This document shows positions 5,781-14,618 of a stretch of 40,839 bases of DNA, in pieces. Source of the stretch: Candidatus Liberibacter europaeus (GTDB lineage Bacteria > Pseudomonadota > Alphaproteobacteria > Rhizobiales > Rhizobiaceae); NCBI GenBank assembly GCA_003045065.1, contig PSQJ01000007.1:1-40839 (forward strand), read 5' to 3'. How positions within the stretch are numbered: the stretch's first letter is position 1; every line of letters begins with the position of its first letter. The position numbers and the translations under genes are program-made. The notes beneath the pieces were generated by a model. That model was not told the DNA's origin. It made no database searches and saw only the letters and a program-made list of their open reading frames with translations.

Positions 5781-6659
5781 ATGTTACCAATTATTAGTAT
5801 TGATGAGCGATTGAAAGAAACCAAAGGTATTAAAGGGTGTATTTTTGGTCAAAGCGGTATTGGTAAGACGTCTTTGTTATGGACTTTATCAGAGGATAAA
5901 ACCTTGTTCATTGATTTAGAGGCTGGGGATTTACCAGTGAAACAATGGAAAGGAGACTCTTTAAGACCTACCACTTGGCAAGGATTACGAGATTTAGCTG
6001 TTTTTATTGCAGGATTTAATCCTACTTTAGAAAAAGCAGAAGTAATCAAAAAATCAAACGTAATCAAAGACGAAGATGAGGATGAATACATCCCCTATTC
6101 CAAAAAGCATTACGACCTTGTTTGTAAAAGATTTGGCGACCCAAAACAATTAGATAAATACGCAACCATTTTCATAGACAGTATCAGTCAAGCAAGCACT
6201 CTAAGCTTTCGTTATTGCGAACAACAACCAGAAGCAAGAGCTCGCAGTGGTTCAATAGATTTGCGAAATGTCTATGGTTTGCATGCAAAAGAGATGCTTG
6301 ACTGGGTAAAGCATCTCCAAAAAGCAAGAGACAAAAATATTTGGTTTGTTGGCATCTTAGATAAGAAGTTTGATGATTATAATATTCCTACCTATTCATT
6401 CCAAATTGAGGGATTAAAAACAGGCCTTGAGTTGGCGGGTATCGTTGATGAAATTTTAATCATGAAACCAGTAATAGATGAGAAAGATTCATCAAAAACT
6501 GTTCGCAGGTTTGTATGTCAAACAAACAACATTGAAGGCCTGCCCGCAAAGGATCGTTCAGGAGCGTTGGAACTCTACGAAAAGCCTCACTTAGGTTATA
6601 TCATGAAAAAGATCATCAACAGTCCCCGCCCTACAGCCAATAGCTTTACTTACAACTAA
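5781..6659 (+). CDS. Sak4-like RecA-fold ATPase (phage recombination)
   Basis: The 292-residue protein has a Walker A loop GQSGIGKTS (residues 23-31) near the N-terminus, a Walker B strand ending in D133 (TIFIDSIS) and the general layout of phage nucleotide-binding proteins of the AAA_24/Sak4 group. Sak4-type proteins are minimal RecA-core enzymes that bind single-stranded DNA and promote strand annealing, often with a phage SSB. The SSB-like gene starts 15 bp downstream, as expected. An AAAAGGAG site precedes ATG 5781. A wider AAA ATPase role cannot be excluded. Confidence 0.75.
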   Translation: MLPIISIDERLKETKGIKGCIFGQSGIGKTSLLWTLSEDKTLFIDLEAGDLPVKQWKGDSLRPTTWQGLRDLAVFIAGFNPTLEKAEVIKKSNVIKDEDEDEYIPYSKKHYDLVCKRFGDPKQLDKYATIFIDSISQASTLSFRYCEQQPEARARSGSIDLRNVYGLHAKEMLDWVKHLQKARDKNIWFVGILDKKFDDYNIPTYSFQIEGLKTGLELAGIVDEILIMKPVIDEKDSSKTVRRFVCQTNNIEGLPAKDRSGALELYEKPHLGYIMKKIINSPRPTANSFTYN

Positions 6660-6674
6660 AAGGAAAAAACTACA

Positions 6675-7268
6675 ATGTCTGTAATTAATTATGTTGATGT
6701 TGAATACGTTGATCACGCTAATCCTATCCCAGACAAAACAATTGTCAAAGTTTGTCTAACTCTTAAGCAAGGGTATTGCGATAGATTGAATGATGGAACA
6801 CCGTTAGGATTTCCAGCAACAGAGTCAACACAAAGTGGATCAATCTATTTGGAGTGTGAATATACTGTTATAGAGGGAGAATATCACAACAGGAAGATAT
6901 TTGATATAATCGGTCTGTACAGCCCTAAGGGTGAAACATGGGCAACCATGGGACGATCATTTATTAAAGGCATCTTATCTTCAGCTAGGAGAGTGTCCAC
7001 AAAAGACAAGTCCCACATAGCTCAAAAAGCTTTCATGATTAATAGCTATGCGGATTTAAACGGTCTTGTGTTCTTGGTTGAAGTCAAAGTTGAACGTAGA
7101 GATGGATATGATCCTCGCAATAGAATTGCAAGAGTAATCACTCCAGATCACAAAGACTATGAACGGTTGATGAGGGATACTCACAATCCTTATAGAACCA
7201 GCAATCAATCACCAACCCAAGCACACGCTGAAGATAATGATGTTTTAGATGACGAGATACCGTTTTAA
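6675..7268 (+). CDS. single-stranded DNA-binding-like phage protein with SSB C-terminal tip
   Basis: The 197-residue protein is beta-rich in its first 145 residues (KVCLTLKQG, YLECEYTVIEGEY, FLVEVKVERRDG). It then has a flexible linker ending in an acidic tip, DDEIPF (residues 192-197). This matches the C-terminal tail by which SSB proteins bind partner enzymes. The body looks like a DUF669-type or OB-fold phage SSB rather than standard Ssb. It lies between the Sak4-like ATPase and the helicase, which supports a role in coating ssDNA and recruiting recombination enzymes. Confidence 0.7.
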   Translation: MSVINYVDVEYVDHANPIPDKTIVKVCLTLKQGYCDRLNDGTPLGFPATESTQSGSIYLECEYTVIEGEYHNRKIFDIIGLYSPKGETWATMGRSFIKGILSSARRVSTKDKSHIAQKAFMINSYADLNGLVFLVEVKVERRDGYDPRNRIARVITPDHKDYERLMRDTHNPYRTSNQSPTQAHAEDNDVLDDEIPF

Positions 7269-7270
7269 TC

Positions 7271-8878
7271 ATGTTGTTACGAGATAGACAAAAAGAGCTG
7301 GTGGAAAAAGCATGCACTGCCCTCATAAGTCACGGGGATACATTGGCTGTTGCACCAACTGGAGCTGGTAAAACAATTATGTTCTCTGCGGTTTTGGGGC
7401 GTCTCATTGGACAGGGACATATTAGAAAAGCATGTGTTGTTGCTCACCGTGATGAACTGACAGAACAAAACGAAACTAAGTTTAAAATGGTTAATCCAAA
7501 TATCACAACATCAAGGTTTAATTCCACAGTGAAAAATTGGAATGGGCAAGTATGTTTTGCCATGGTGCAAACTTTAAACAATCATTGTATGAGCATGCCG
7601 AAGATAGATGCCTTGGTGATTGATGAAGCACACCATGCAACGGCCAACAGCTATAAAAATATATTTAATCATGTCAGAGAAAAGAATACTGACTGCAAAA
7701 TATTAGGAATGACAGCAACTCCTAATAGAGGAGATGGAAACGCTTTAAACACTATTTTCAGTAACATTGCGGATCAAATTACCGTTAAGGAACTGATATC
7801 TTCTGGCCATTTGGTACACCCTGTTTGTTTCATTATGGACGTTGGCATTAAGAACGAACTAGACAAGGTACGCCAATCGGGGGCGGATTTTGATATGAAC
7901 CATGTTGAAAAAATCATGAATACCCGCCCTATCAATGATGCTGTCATTGAACATTGGAAAGAAAAAGCAGGAGACCGAAAAACAGTAGTTTTCTGCTCAA
8001 AACTAGAACACGCAACTGATGTTACACAAGCCTTTAAGGAAGCTGGAATTAGTGCGGATATGGTGAGTGGAAATATGGGATCTGCTCAACGTCAAGAAGT
8101 TTTAAGTGATTTTGAACACAATAAAATTCAAGTAATTGTTAATGTCGCAGTTCTAACTGAGGGATGGGATTACCCGCCTGTAAGCTGTGTTGTTCTTCTC
8201 CGTCCATGTTCTCAAAAATCTATCCTAACGCAAATGATAGGTAGAGGATTAAGGATTGTTGACCCAGAAACATACCCTAATGTGATTAAAAAAGACTGTG
8301 TCATTTTGGACTTTGGGGCGTCTTTAATAAAGCATGGTTTTGTAGATCAAAAAGCAAACTTAGACGGAAGAAAAAAGAAGCTCTTTATAGCAGAAGAAGA
8401 AACAGAAGAAACAGAAGAAATAGAAGATGAAGAAAAAGAGGAAGATGAAAAATCCATAATTGTCAAGTTCGGGATGAAAGAATTTGAAATATTCAAAGCT
8501 TCTCCGTTTGAATGGGTGGATTTAGGTAATGATATATTGACGGCAACAGGTTTTGAAGCTTGGAGCTGTGTAACACGTCGTAATGGCAATTGGCATGCTA
8601 TCGGTGGAATTAAAAAATCTAGTATCGTTCGTTGTTTAATGATTGGAGAAAGAGCCAATTGTTTAGCTCGTGCTAATGACTGGCTCAACTCAAGAGAAAT
8701 GTACGACTCTGCCCACAAAACCAAATCGTGGATCAAAGCACCTGCAACAGAAAGACAATTGTTAAAATTACCACCGCAATACAGGACGGATTACTCATTA
8801 ACCAAATACAAGGCATCTGCCTTAATCACAATGTATCAACACGCAAATCAAGTTAAAAAAATATTAGGTATACATTAA
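7271..8878 (+). CDS. superfamily 2 DEAH-box helicase (phage replication/recombination)
   Basis: The 535-residue protein has N-terminal RDRQKELVEK (Q-motif-like), Walker A APTGAGKT (28-35), DEAH box at 118-121 (VIDEAHHAT), motif III TATP and motif VI QMIGRGLR (321-328). It belongs to the UvrB/ResIII/RecQ-like SF2 ATPases that unwind or translocate on DNA. A very acidic linker (EEETEETEEIEDEEKEEDE, about 376-394) separates the helicase core from a roughly 130-residue C-terminal domain that I do not recognise. It begins two bases after the SSB-like stop and ends in a TAATG overlap with the nuclease gene, so expression is tightly coupled. Confidence 0.85.
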   Translation: MLLRDRQKELVEKACTALISHGDTLAVAPTGAGKTIMFSAVLGRLIGQGHIRKACVVAHRDELTEQNETKFKMVNPNITTSRFNSTVKNWNGQVCFAMVQTLNNHCMSMPKIDALVIDEAHHATANSYKNIFNHVREKNTDCKILGMTATPNRGDGNALNTIFSNIADQITVKELISSGHLVHPVCFIMDVGIKNELDKVRQSGADFDMNHVEKIMNTRPINDAVIEHWKEKAGDRKTVVFCSKLEHATDVTQAFKEAGISADMVSGNMGSAQRQEVLSDFEHNKIQVIVNVAVLTEGWDYPPVSCVVLLRPCSQKSILTQMIGRGLRIVDPETYPNVIKKDCVILDFGASLIKHGFVDQKANLDGRKKKLFIAEEETEETEEIEDEEKEEDEKSIIVKFGMKEFEIFKASPFEWVDLGNDILTATGFEAWSCVTRRNGNWHAIGGIKKSSIVRCLMIGERANCLARANDWLNSREMYDSAHKTKSWIKAPATERQLLKLPPQYRTDYSLTKYKASALITMYQHANQVKKILGIH

Positions 8879-9597
8879 TGATTGATTTTAACCCGACATT
8901 TTCAGATCAAATAAATTCATTAATTGAAGAGAATGTGCCAGAGCAGAATACAAGAGATTATTTAGGGGCTTCTCTTCTTGGTGACAGTTGTTCACGCAAG
9001 CTTCAATACCATTTAACACAAACACCAAAAGACAAAGAATATTCAAGCAGAACACTTCGTATCTTTGATGCTGGGCATTCCTTTGAAACATTAGGCATCA
9101 AGTGGATGAGATTAGCTGGTTTTGAACTTCTCACTGAAGATGATAGCGGAAGACAGTTTGGGTTTTCTCAAGCAAATGGTGCAATCAAAGGACACATTGA
9201 CGGTATCATTAAATCTGCTCCTATTGGAATTGATTTGTCTTGTCCGTGTCTATGGGAATGTAAATCCATGAACAACAAATCATGGTATGACACAAAGATA
9301 AAAGGTGTTGTTGTATCAAAGCCGATCTATGCATCGCAGATTGCTTTGTATCAGGCGTATATGGGATTACATGAGCACCCTGCTCTATTCATGGCAATCA
9401 ACAAAGACACATCCGAATTGTATTTTGAGCTTGTGCCTTTTGATTGTGCAACTGCTCAAGAGTTAACTAACAAAGCCGTTAATATTATCGAAGATACACA
9501 ATCGGGGCATCTATCACCTAAAGTGTCTGAAGACCCCGAGTATTTCCATTGTCGTTTCTGTGAATACAAACAACGGTGCTGGAATGAATATACTTGA
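8878..9597 (+). CDS. PD-(D/E)XK nuclease with Cas4-like iron-sulfur cysteines
   Basis: The 239-residue protein shows the RecB/Cas4 nuclease core: GHIDGII with D108 and WECKSM with E127 and K129. Four cysteines are placed like the 4Fe-4S ligands of Cas4 and AddB: C38 (GDSCSRKLQY) near the N-terminus and C225, C228 and C234 in the tail (CRFCEYKQRC). It would degrade DNA ends to produce single strands for the Sak4/SSB annealing step. There are no cas1/cas2 genes or CRISPR arrays here, so a phage exonuclease is the better reading. ATG 8878 overlaps the helicase stop by one base. Confidence 0.8.
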   Translation: MIDFNPTFSDQINSLIEENVPEQNTRDYLGASLLGDSCSRKLQYHLTQTPKDKEYSSRTLRIFDAGHSFETLGIKWMRLAGFELLTEDDSGRQFGFSQANGAIKGHIDGIIKSAPIGIDLSCPCLWECKSMNNKSWYDTKIKGVVVSKPIYASQIALYQAYMGLHEHPALFMAINKDTSELYFELVPFDCATAQELTNKAVNIIEDTQSGHLSPKVSEDPEYFHCRFCEYKQRCWNEYT

Positions 9598-11680
9598 TTT
9601 TAGCGATGCTATCTTAGAAGAAGAAAAGCTTGAGTTCACTAGAGAAGACGCTGAAAGATTGTTGTTTGATAATCTGTTTCATGTGGTTAGGTATTTATTG
9701 CCTAATGGAACATCCAGAAACGGCAAATACAGAACCGCTGATATTAACGGTGGTAAAGGCAAAAGTTTAAATGTCAATTTGGAGGGTGATAATCGGGGTC
9801 TTTGGCATGATTTTGCGACTGATGACAAAGGTGATATTTTTGATCTTTGGGCGGTATGTAAAGGATTAAATGCCAGATTGGATTTTCCTAAGGTTTTGGA
9901 ATCAATCCAAGAATTCTTTTGTAAAGATTTTAAACCGACACATACAACTAACATTCATCGCAAAGAATGGATTTACACGGATGTTTTAGGCAATCCTTTA
10001 GTTAAAATCACTCGTAAAGATGTAGATGGCAAGAAAACCTTTTTGCCATTTGATTATTTGAATAACACACACACAGTACCTCAAACAAAGCGTCCTTTGT
10101 TTAATCAAGTTGAATTGGCAAAAGTTCATAAGGTAATTTTGGTTGAAGGAGAAAAATGTGCAGAAGCTCTAACACAAATTGGCATCACTGCAACAACAGC
10201 AATGCAAGGAGCAAATGCTGATCCAGCTAAAACCGATTGGACACCATTACGAGACAAGCACATATGTATTTGGGCTGACAATGATGAAATAGGTTTAAAA
10301 TATGGCCAAAGACTAAAACATTTTCTGACAGAATTAGATTTGCTAAAGTCAATAACCGTTCTTAATATTCCAAACGATAAACCGCAGAAATGGGATGCAT
10401 ATGATGCGGTTAATTCTGGCATGAATATATTGGAATTTATCCGAGATTGTCCAAAAGAAAAGATCTTTCATAAGTCTGTTGTTAACCTTGTGCAATTTGG
10501 AGATTTAATATCTGATCAAACGCATAAACCAGAAGATATCATCTCTTCAGGTCTTTTAGTGCAAGGTGGTTTAATGGTTTTGGCTGGAGCACCTAAGATA
10601 GGTAAAAGCCATCTTTTGCTGTCAATGTTGGTTCATTTGTCAGCAGGAATTCCATTCTTAGGTTTAAAACCAGATCATCCTTTGAAAGTATGTTATTTGC
10701 AGTCGGAAAACAGTCATTTTACGATGCGTGACAGGTCACAACAAATATCTAAGAACCTAACACCCGAACAAATAGAATTGACAAGTCGAAATATGGTTGT
10801 GACCCCTAGTCGTCTTGAAGTTACATTTAACGAAAACATCATTAATAGCATTTCTCAAGAAGTCAACAAATTACAAAACAACGAAACAGAACTAATTGTT
10901 GTTGACCCATTGTATGACGTTTTTGATGCAGGAGACAACAAAAGAGGCGAAAACGACAATGACGCTATGCGGTTCTTTTTAAAAAACCGTCTTCAAACCT
11001 TGAGAAAAAACATAAATCCTCAAGCTGGAATGATCCTTGTTCATCACACTAGAAAAATGAGGAAACAAGATGTTGAAGAAAATCCTTTTGAGTCATTGTC
11101 TGGGGCAAGTGGATTACGTCGTTATTACAACTCAGCAATGCTTTTGTTCAAACCAGATAAAGACATTAACGAAATAGAAGTATTTTTTGAATCCAGAGAT
11201 GGCGAAGAAATACCTACAAAAAACATCTATCGGGATGTTAATACGGGACAATGGAAAGAAACCCCGCATGGTGAAATTCGCCTAGCTAACCATAATTACG
11301 GTAAGGTATTAGACGCTGAACGAGACCGTAAACGAGATATGATTTTAGACATCATTACAAATGAAGCTTCAAAAGGCAAAGTCTATTCAACTACTCAATT
11401 TAGTAAAGTCTTTGATAACAAAGCAGGTCTTGGCAGTTATAATACAATTAGAGAGAAAATAAATGTTTTGATGACCAAGGGACACATCAAAATATTCAAA
11501 AACGCTAAAGATTACGGAATAAAAACACATCATAACTCTAACGGATTCATGTGCATCAAAGACATGGAATTATTAGTTGATGGTGAATTAAAGCGGATTT
11601 TACCAACACATTACGAACATTCACAAACAGGGGCAATGTTGCCAGTAGAAAATCCTAATTGTTGGGTGGATTATGATTAA
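9560..11680 (+). CDS. TOPRIM primase-helicase (phage replication)
   Basis: The 706-residue protein has a TOPRIM domain (about 190-280): VEGEKCAEAL with E196/E198 and ADNDE with D240/D242. A RecA/RepA-like helicase core follows (about 325-560): LAGAPKIGKSHLL Walker A near 343-350, LIVVDPLYDV Walker B and VHHTRK further on. The C-terminal 140 residues look like a winged-helix region. It would prime and unwind DNA for phage replication. No CHC2 zinc finger is visible in the N-terminal 120 residues. The frame starts inside the nuclease gene; ATG 9584 (MNILDFSD) is an alternative start that shortens it by eight residues. Neither has a strong ribosome-binding site, consistent with coupling. Confidence 0.85.
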   Translation: MNTNNGAGMNILDFSDAILEEEKLEFTREDAERLLFDNLFHVVRYLLPNGTSRNGKYRTADINGGKGKSLNVNLEGDNRGLWHDFATDDKGDIFDLWAVCKGLNARLDFPKVLESIQEFFCKDFKPTHTTNIHRKEWIYTDVLGNPLVKITRKDVDGKKTFLPFDYLNNTHTVPQTKRPLFNQVELAKVHKVILVEGEKCAEALTQIGITATTAMQGANADPAKTDWTPLRDKHICIWADNDEIGLKYGQRLKHFLTELDLLKSITVLNIPNDKPQKWDAYDAVNSGMNILEFIRDCPKEKIFHKSVVNLVQFGDLISDQTHKPEDIISSGLLVQGGLMVLAGAPKIGKSHLLLSMLVHLSAGIPFLGLKPDHPLKVCYLQSENSHFTMRDRSQQISKNLTPEQIELTSRNMVVTPSRLEVTFNENIINSISQEVNKLQNNETELIVVDPLYDVFDAGDNKRGENDNDAMRFFLKNRLQTLRKNINPQAGMILVHHTRKMRKQDVEENPFESLSGASGLRRYYNSAMLLFKPDKDINEIEVFFESRDGEEIPTKNIYRDVNTGQWKETPHGEIRLANHNYGKVLDAERDRKRDMILDIITNEASKGKVYSTTQFSKVFDNKAGLGSYNTIREKINVLMTKGHIKIFKNAKDYGIKTHHNSNGFMCIKDMELLVDGELKRILPTHYEHSQTGAMLPVENPNCWVDYD

Positions 11681-11702
11681 AACAAAAGGAGTAAAACAAA
11701 AG

Positions 11703-11882
11703 ATGAGTAAAGAGCCACATCCCCAAACAGGGCGTATTAGTATTCGTGATACAGCAAGAGTTGTTCAAGAGACCAATATAAGAATTGAGATTGAACGAGA
11801 TGGAACCCTTTATCGGTTTGAACCTTTGAACAAAAAGAAAAAGCCAATATTGGAAGATGATAGTAATCCTTTAGGGCGGTGA
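11703..11882 (+). CDS. small protein upstream of the integrase (59 aa)
   Basis: ATG 11703 follows AAGGAG (11686-11691) with 11-base spacing, preferred over an upstream ATG at 11673 that overlaps the primase gene. The protein has SIRDTARVVQETNIRIEIER and a short beta part GTLYRFEPL, then a basic tail. It sits one base before the integrase, where excisionases are often found, but I see no winged-helix or MerR-like Xis motif. I therefore call it an unknown integrase-associated protein. Confidence 0.55.
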   Translation: MSKEPHPQTGRISIRDTARVVQETNIRIEIERDGTLYRFEPLNKKKKPILEDDSNPLGR

Positions 11883-11883
11883 G

Positions 11884-12939
11884 ATGAGGAAAAACAAACT
11901 CCCTCCTTATGTGGTTAAGGAACATACACGTCATGGAAAATTAGTGTTTTACTTCAGGAAAAACGGAGGTTTACGTACTCGTCTTCCCTATCCTAACGAT
12001 CCTAAATTTATGACCTATTACCTTGCCGCATTATCAGGAATTCCAATAGAGCAAGGGTTTATTAAACCACACAAAAAAGAACCTCAAACCCTACGATGGT
12101 TGATATCTCAATATTGTAAAAGTTCACATTGGGCGAGTTTATCAGTTAACTCCAGAAAGATTTTAGATTCGTATTTTGATCAAGTTATTATAAAATCAGG
12201 GGATTTTGACTATAAAAAAATCACATCCAAACACATTAAATTAGGATTGGAAACACGTAAAGATACACCGGCCAGTGCAACCCAGTTTTTAGCTTCCATG
12301 CGGGCTTTATTCGGATGGGCATATAAACAAGAATACATTGATACTAACCCATGTATTGGCATAGAAAATCCAAAATATAAAACGGATGGGTTCAAACCTT
12401 GGACAATTGAAGAAATGTATAAATTCCAAAGTTATTGGAAAGATGGAACTATTCCACGATTGGCTTTTGAGTTTTTGTTGCTTACTGGATTGAGAATTTC
12501 TGATGCATGTAGAGCAGGACATCAACATTTAAAGGATAATATCTTTTCTATTCAAACTCAGAAAGTCGGAACGGTTATAACAGTTGAATTACCAGATAGT
12601 TTTATGAAATTGCTTGAGATAACCCCAACAGGCAAAGAAAGTTTCTTTGTTAATAGAAAAAAAGCAAAAATGAATGCATCTCAATTTGGCATATGGTTTA
12701 CCCATAAAGCTAAACAAGCAGGAGTTAATAAATCAGCACATGGTGTTAGGAAACTGTCAGCAACTTTATTAGCAGAAGCTGGAGGAACAACCAATGAATT
12801 AATGGCAGTATATGGGTGGAAATCAGTATCACAAGCAGAAAGATACACAAGGGGAGCGGATAGAATACGTTTAGGGATTCAAGCTTCTAAGCTAATTTCT
12901 AACTCATTAAACCCCGCACCCAATAAAAAGGTAAGGTAG
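11884..12939 (+). CDS. tyrosine-family integrase
   Basis: The 351-residue protein has a core-binding N-terminal part and a C-terminal catalytic domain with the tyrosine recombinase residues: R204 (TGLRISDACR), H286 and R289 (HGVRKLSA), W312 (YGWKS) and the nucleophile Y321 (AERYTRGA). It would join and excise the element at its attachment site. It is the last gene of the rightward operon and lies next to the chromosomal ATP synthase genes, so the element's right end must be between 12940 and about 13150. The length is usual for the family and the gene appears intact. Confidence 0.9.
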   Translation: MRKNKLPPYVVKEHTRHGKLVFYFRKNGGLRTRLPYPNDPKFMTYYLAALSGIPIEQGFIKPHKKEPQTLRWLISQYCKSSHWASLSVNSRKILDSYFDQVIIKSGDFDYKKITSKHIKLGLETRKDTPASATQFLASMRALFGWAYKQEYIDTNPCIGIENPKYKTDGFKPWTIEEMYKFQSYWKDGTIPRLAFEFLLLTGLRISDACRAGHQHLKDNIFSIQTQKVGTVITVELPDSFMKLLEITPTGKESFFVNRKKAKMNASQFGIWFTHKAKQAGVNKSAHGVRKLSATLLAEAGGTTNELMAVYGWKSVSQAERYTRGADRIRLGIQASKLISNSLNPAPNKKVR

Positions 12940-13141
12940 GAGTTGTAAAAAACCATGTTAAATCAAATACTTAAGTCTATTTTAAATATAATATTTTATT
13001 ATCTAATTTGCTTTAATCCAAGTAATATTATCCGTTTTAATAAATTACGACCGCGCTTAATTATTGAATACCTTTGTATCTATTAATTTTTTGATGAGAT
13101 TAATTCAAATTTTATGATTATACAGAATGCATAAATCAAAA
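12940..13141. other. island-chromosome junction spacer
   Basis: This AT-rich 202-bp spacer follows the integrase and meets the stop of atpF on the opposite strand. It should contain the right attachment site. I see no tRNA gene, no clear hairpin and no repeat that could be assigned as att without the left end. Confidence 0.4.
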
Positions 13142-13627
13142 CTAGCCAAAATGCGATTTAATATCGCTTATTCCTTTCTGAAAAATTTGAGAATTAAGGC
13201 TATCACTCATCTTTTCGGCAATTATTCTTTTGGAAAGATCCATAGAACAATCCGTCAATTTTGCATAAAAAGAATGCTTAGCTTCTAATTCCATACGATG
13301 AATTCTTCTTTCCAAATCGGCGAGACGCAAATCAAAAATATTTTTGATCTTTATTTGGCTTTCTTCATCAATAATTTTTACTTTGTTTTCAGCAGATGAA
13401 ATAATCTCAAGAACCTCTTGTTCAATCTGACTATACCTTTCTTTATGCTTAATCAAAGTAATTTTTGCTTCTTCAAGAGAATTCCTTGCCATCAAAAGAT
13501 CATCACGAATTCCATCAGCACGACAATCCAAAAAAGAAAACAAAATAGTAGGAACACGCAGACATATCAATGTAATAACAAAGATAATAAGAGAAATAAA
13601 AACTAAAAAAGTCTCATCAATATGCAT
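13142..13627 (-). CDS. atpF: F-type ATP synthase subunit b
   Basis: This is a peripheral stalk subunit joining the membrane F0 part to F1. Of 161 residues, the first 30 form a transmembrane helix (FLVFISLIIFVITLICL). The rest is a long charged coiled coil (ARNSLEEAKITLIKHKERYS and onward) with the family's usual length. It is the last gene of the leftward F0 operon, 13 bases after the b' subunit. Divergence from typical rhizobial b is high, as expected for a reduced genome. Its 3' end faces the prophage integrase. Confidence 0.85.
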   Translation of the reverse strand: MHIDETFLVFISLIIFVITLICLRVPTILFSFLDCRADGIRDDLLMARNSLEEAKITLIKHKERYSQIEQEVLEIISSAENKVKIIDEESQIKIKNIFDLRLADLERRIHRMELEAKHSFYAKLTDCSMDLSKRIIAEKMSDSLNSQIFQKGISDIKSHFG

Positions 13628-13640
13628 CTATTACCCTTTT

Positions 13641-14231
13641 TTACTGAATTGTCTTTGCCATAGATTGCAATTTATCATTAGATACAGAAGTTCCAACCAT
13701 TCTGCGAACCAATTCTTTTACCACTACACAAGAAGCAGAAGAAATTTCTTTCAACGCTTCTTCTTGCATATCATTTATCTTTTTCTGACTATCTGATAGT
13801 TTCTGAAGATAATCTATTTCAGCTTCTTTTGTAGCAAAATTAATTTTTTTGATAGAACTATCAACAGCCTTATCAATCATCGCTTGCGCATTTTTACGAG
13901 CTGCATCCAACTCATTTTCATACGAAGCAACTAAGGAATCAATCTGTTTTTTGATATTATTAACCTCATCACAATCATGCAATATCTGATTACGACGCAA
14001 TTTTATAACTAAATCAATGCGAGGCAAAACAAAACGATGCACGATCCAATGAAAAATAGCAAAAATAACTACGAGCCAAAAAAACTGCGACACGAACGTA
14101 GATGTATCAAAGGGAGGAAATTTACCTGAAACATTAGATTCAGCAATATACTCACTCCTAATAATAGAATTTTCCACAGCTTTATCATCTTTGGCAAGTG
14201 ATTTTACATAACCCTTTGAAGCAGAATCCAC
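13641..14231 (-). CDS. atpF': F-type ATP synthase subunit b'
   Basis: This is the second peripheral-stalk subunit, present as a distinct gene in alphaproteobacteria and phototrophs. The first 45 residues are a soluble extension ending in FPPFDTSTF. A membrane helix (FFWLVVIFAIFHWIVHRFVLP, about 50-70) follows, then a long coiled coil. The start is a GTG (14231-14229) chosen because AGGGAGG stands eight bases before it. It lies between the c and b genes of the operon. Confidence 0.85.
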   Translation of the reverse strand: MDSASKGYVKSLAKDDKAVENSIIRSEYIAESNVSGKFPPFDTSTFVSQFFWLVVIFAIFHWIVHRFVLPRIDLVIKLRRNQILHDCDEVNNIKKQIDSLVASYENELDAARKNAQAMIDKAVDSSIKKINFATKEAEIDYLQKLSDSQKKINDMQEEALKEISSASCVVVKELVRRMVGTSVSNDKLQSMAKTIQ

Positions 14232-14283
14232 GATTCACACCTCCCTTATTAAACCACAGTCTAAATATCCAAATACTCTTTCT

Positions 14284-14544
14284 CTAAACGACAAAAAGGA
14301 GCAATATCACTATAAGAAGTAAAAATATACCCAATGATTCCGCAACTGCAGCAAAAACCAATACACGTGCATTCTGATCAGCTGCAGCACCTGGATTTCT
14401 CAATGCACCTGATAAGTAACTAGAAAAAATATTCCCAATCGCAAGCGCAACAAACCCCATACCTAAACAAGCCATACCAATAGCAATATATTTAGCCGCC
14501 GTAGAGTAGTAAGCTATTGCCGTAAACGTAGCCTCTGTTTGCAT
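14284..14544 (-). CDS. atpE: F-type ATP synthase subunit c
   Basis: This proteolipid forms the rotor ring of F0. The 86-residue product has two membrane helices joined by the polar loop RNPGAA (from R49). The second helix carries the proton-carrying Glu69 (AAVAESLGIFLL). The length is a few residues above the usual 75-82 because of the N-terminus. GGAGC precedes the ATG at 14544. It follows atpB by 74 bp. Confidence 0.92.
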   Translation of the reverse strand: MQTEATFTAIAYYSTAAKYIAIGMACLGMGFVALAIGNIFSSYLSGALRNPGAAADQNARVLVFAAVAESLGIFLLLIVILLLFVV

Positions 14545-14618
14545 TTATAAGCTCCTTATAACTAAGTTATTATTTAATAAAATATGCACAAAATTCCAAA
14601 TAAACCATCGCCTCAAAA

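Noticed and set aside
8878..9597. Cas4-like nuclease as part of a CRISPR system
   Set aside because: No cas1, cas2 or repeat array is present, and the gene sits in a phage replication module, where such nucleases are common.
12940..13141. tRNA gene as integration target
   Set aside because: No cloverleaf, T-loop (GGTTCGA-type) or acceptor pairing was found.
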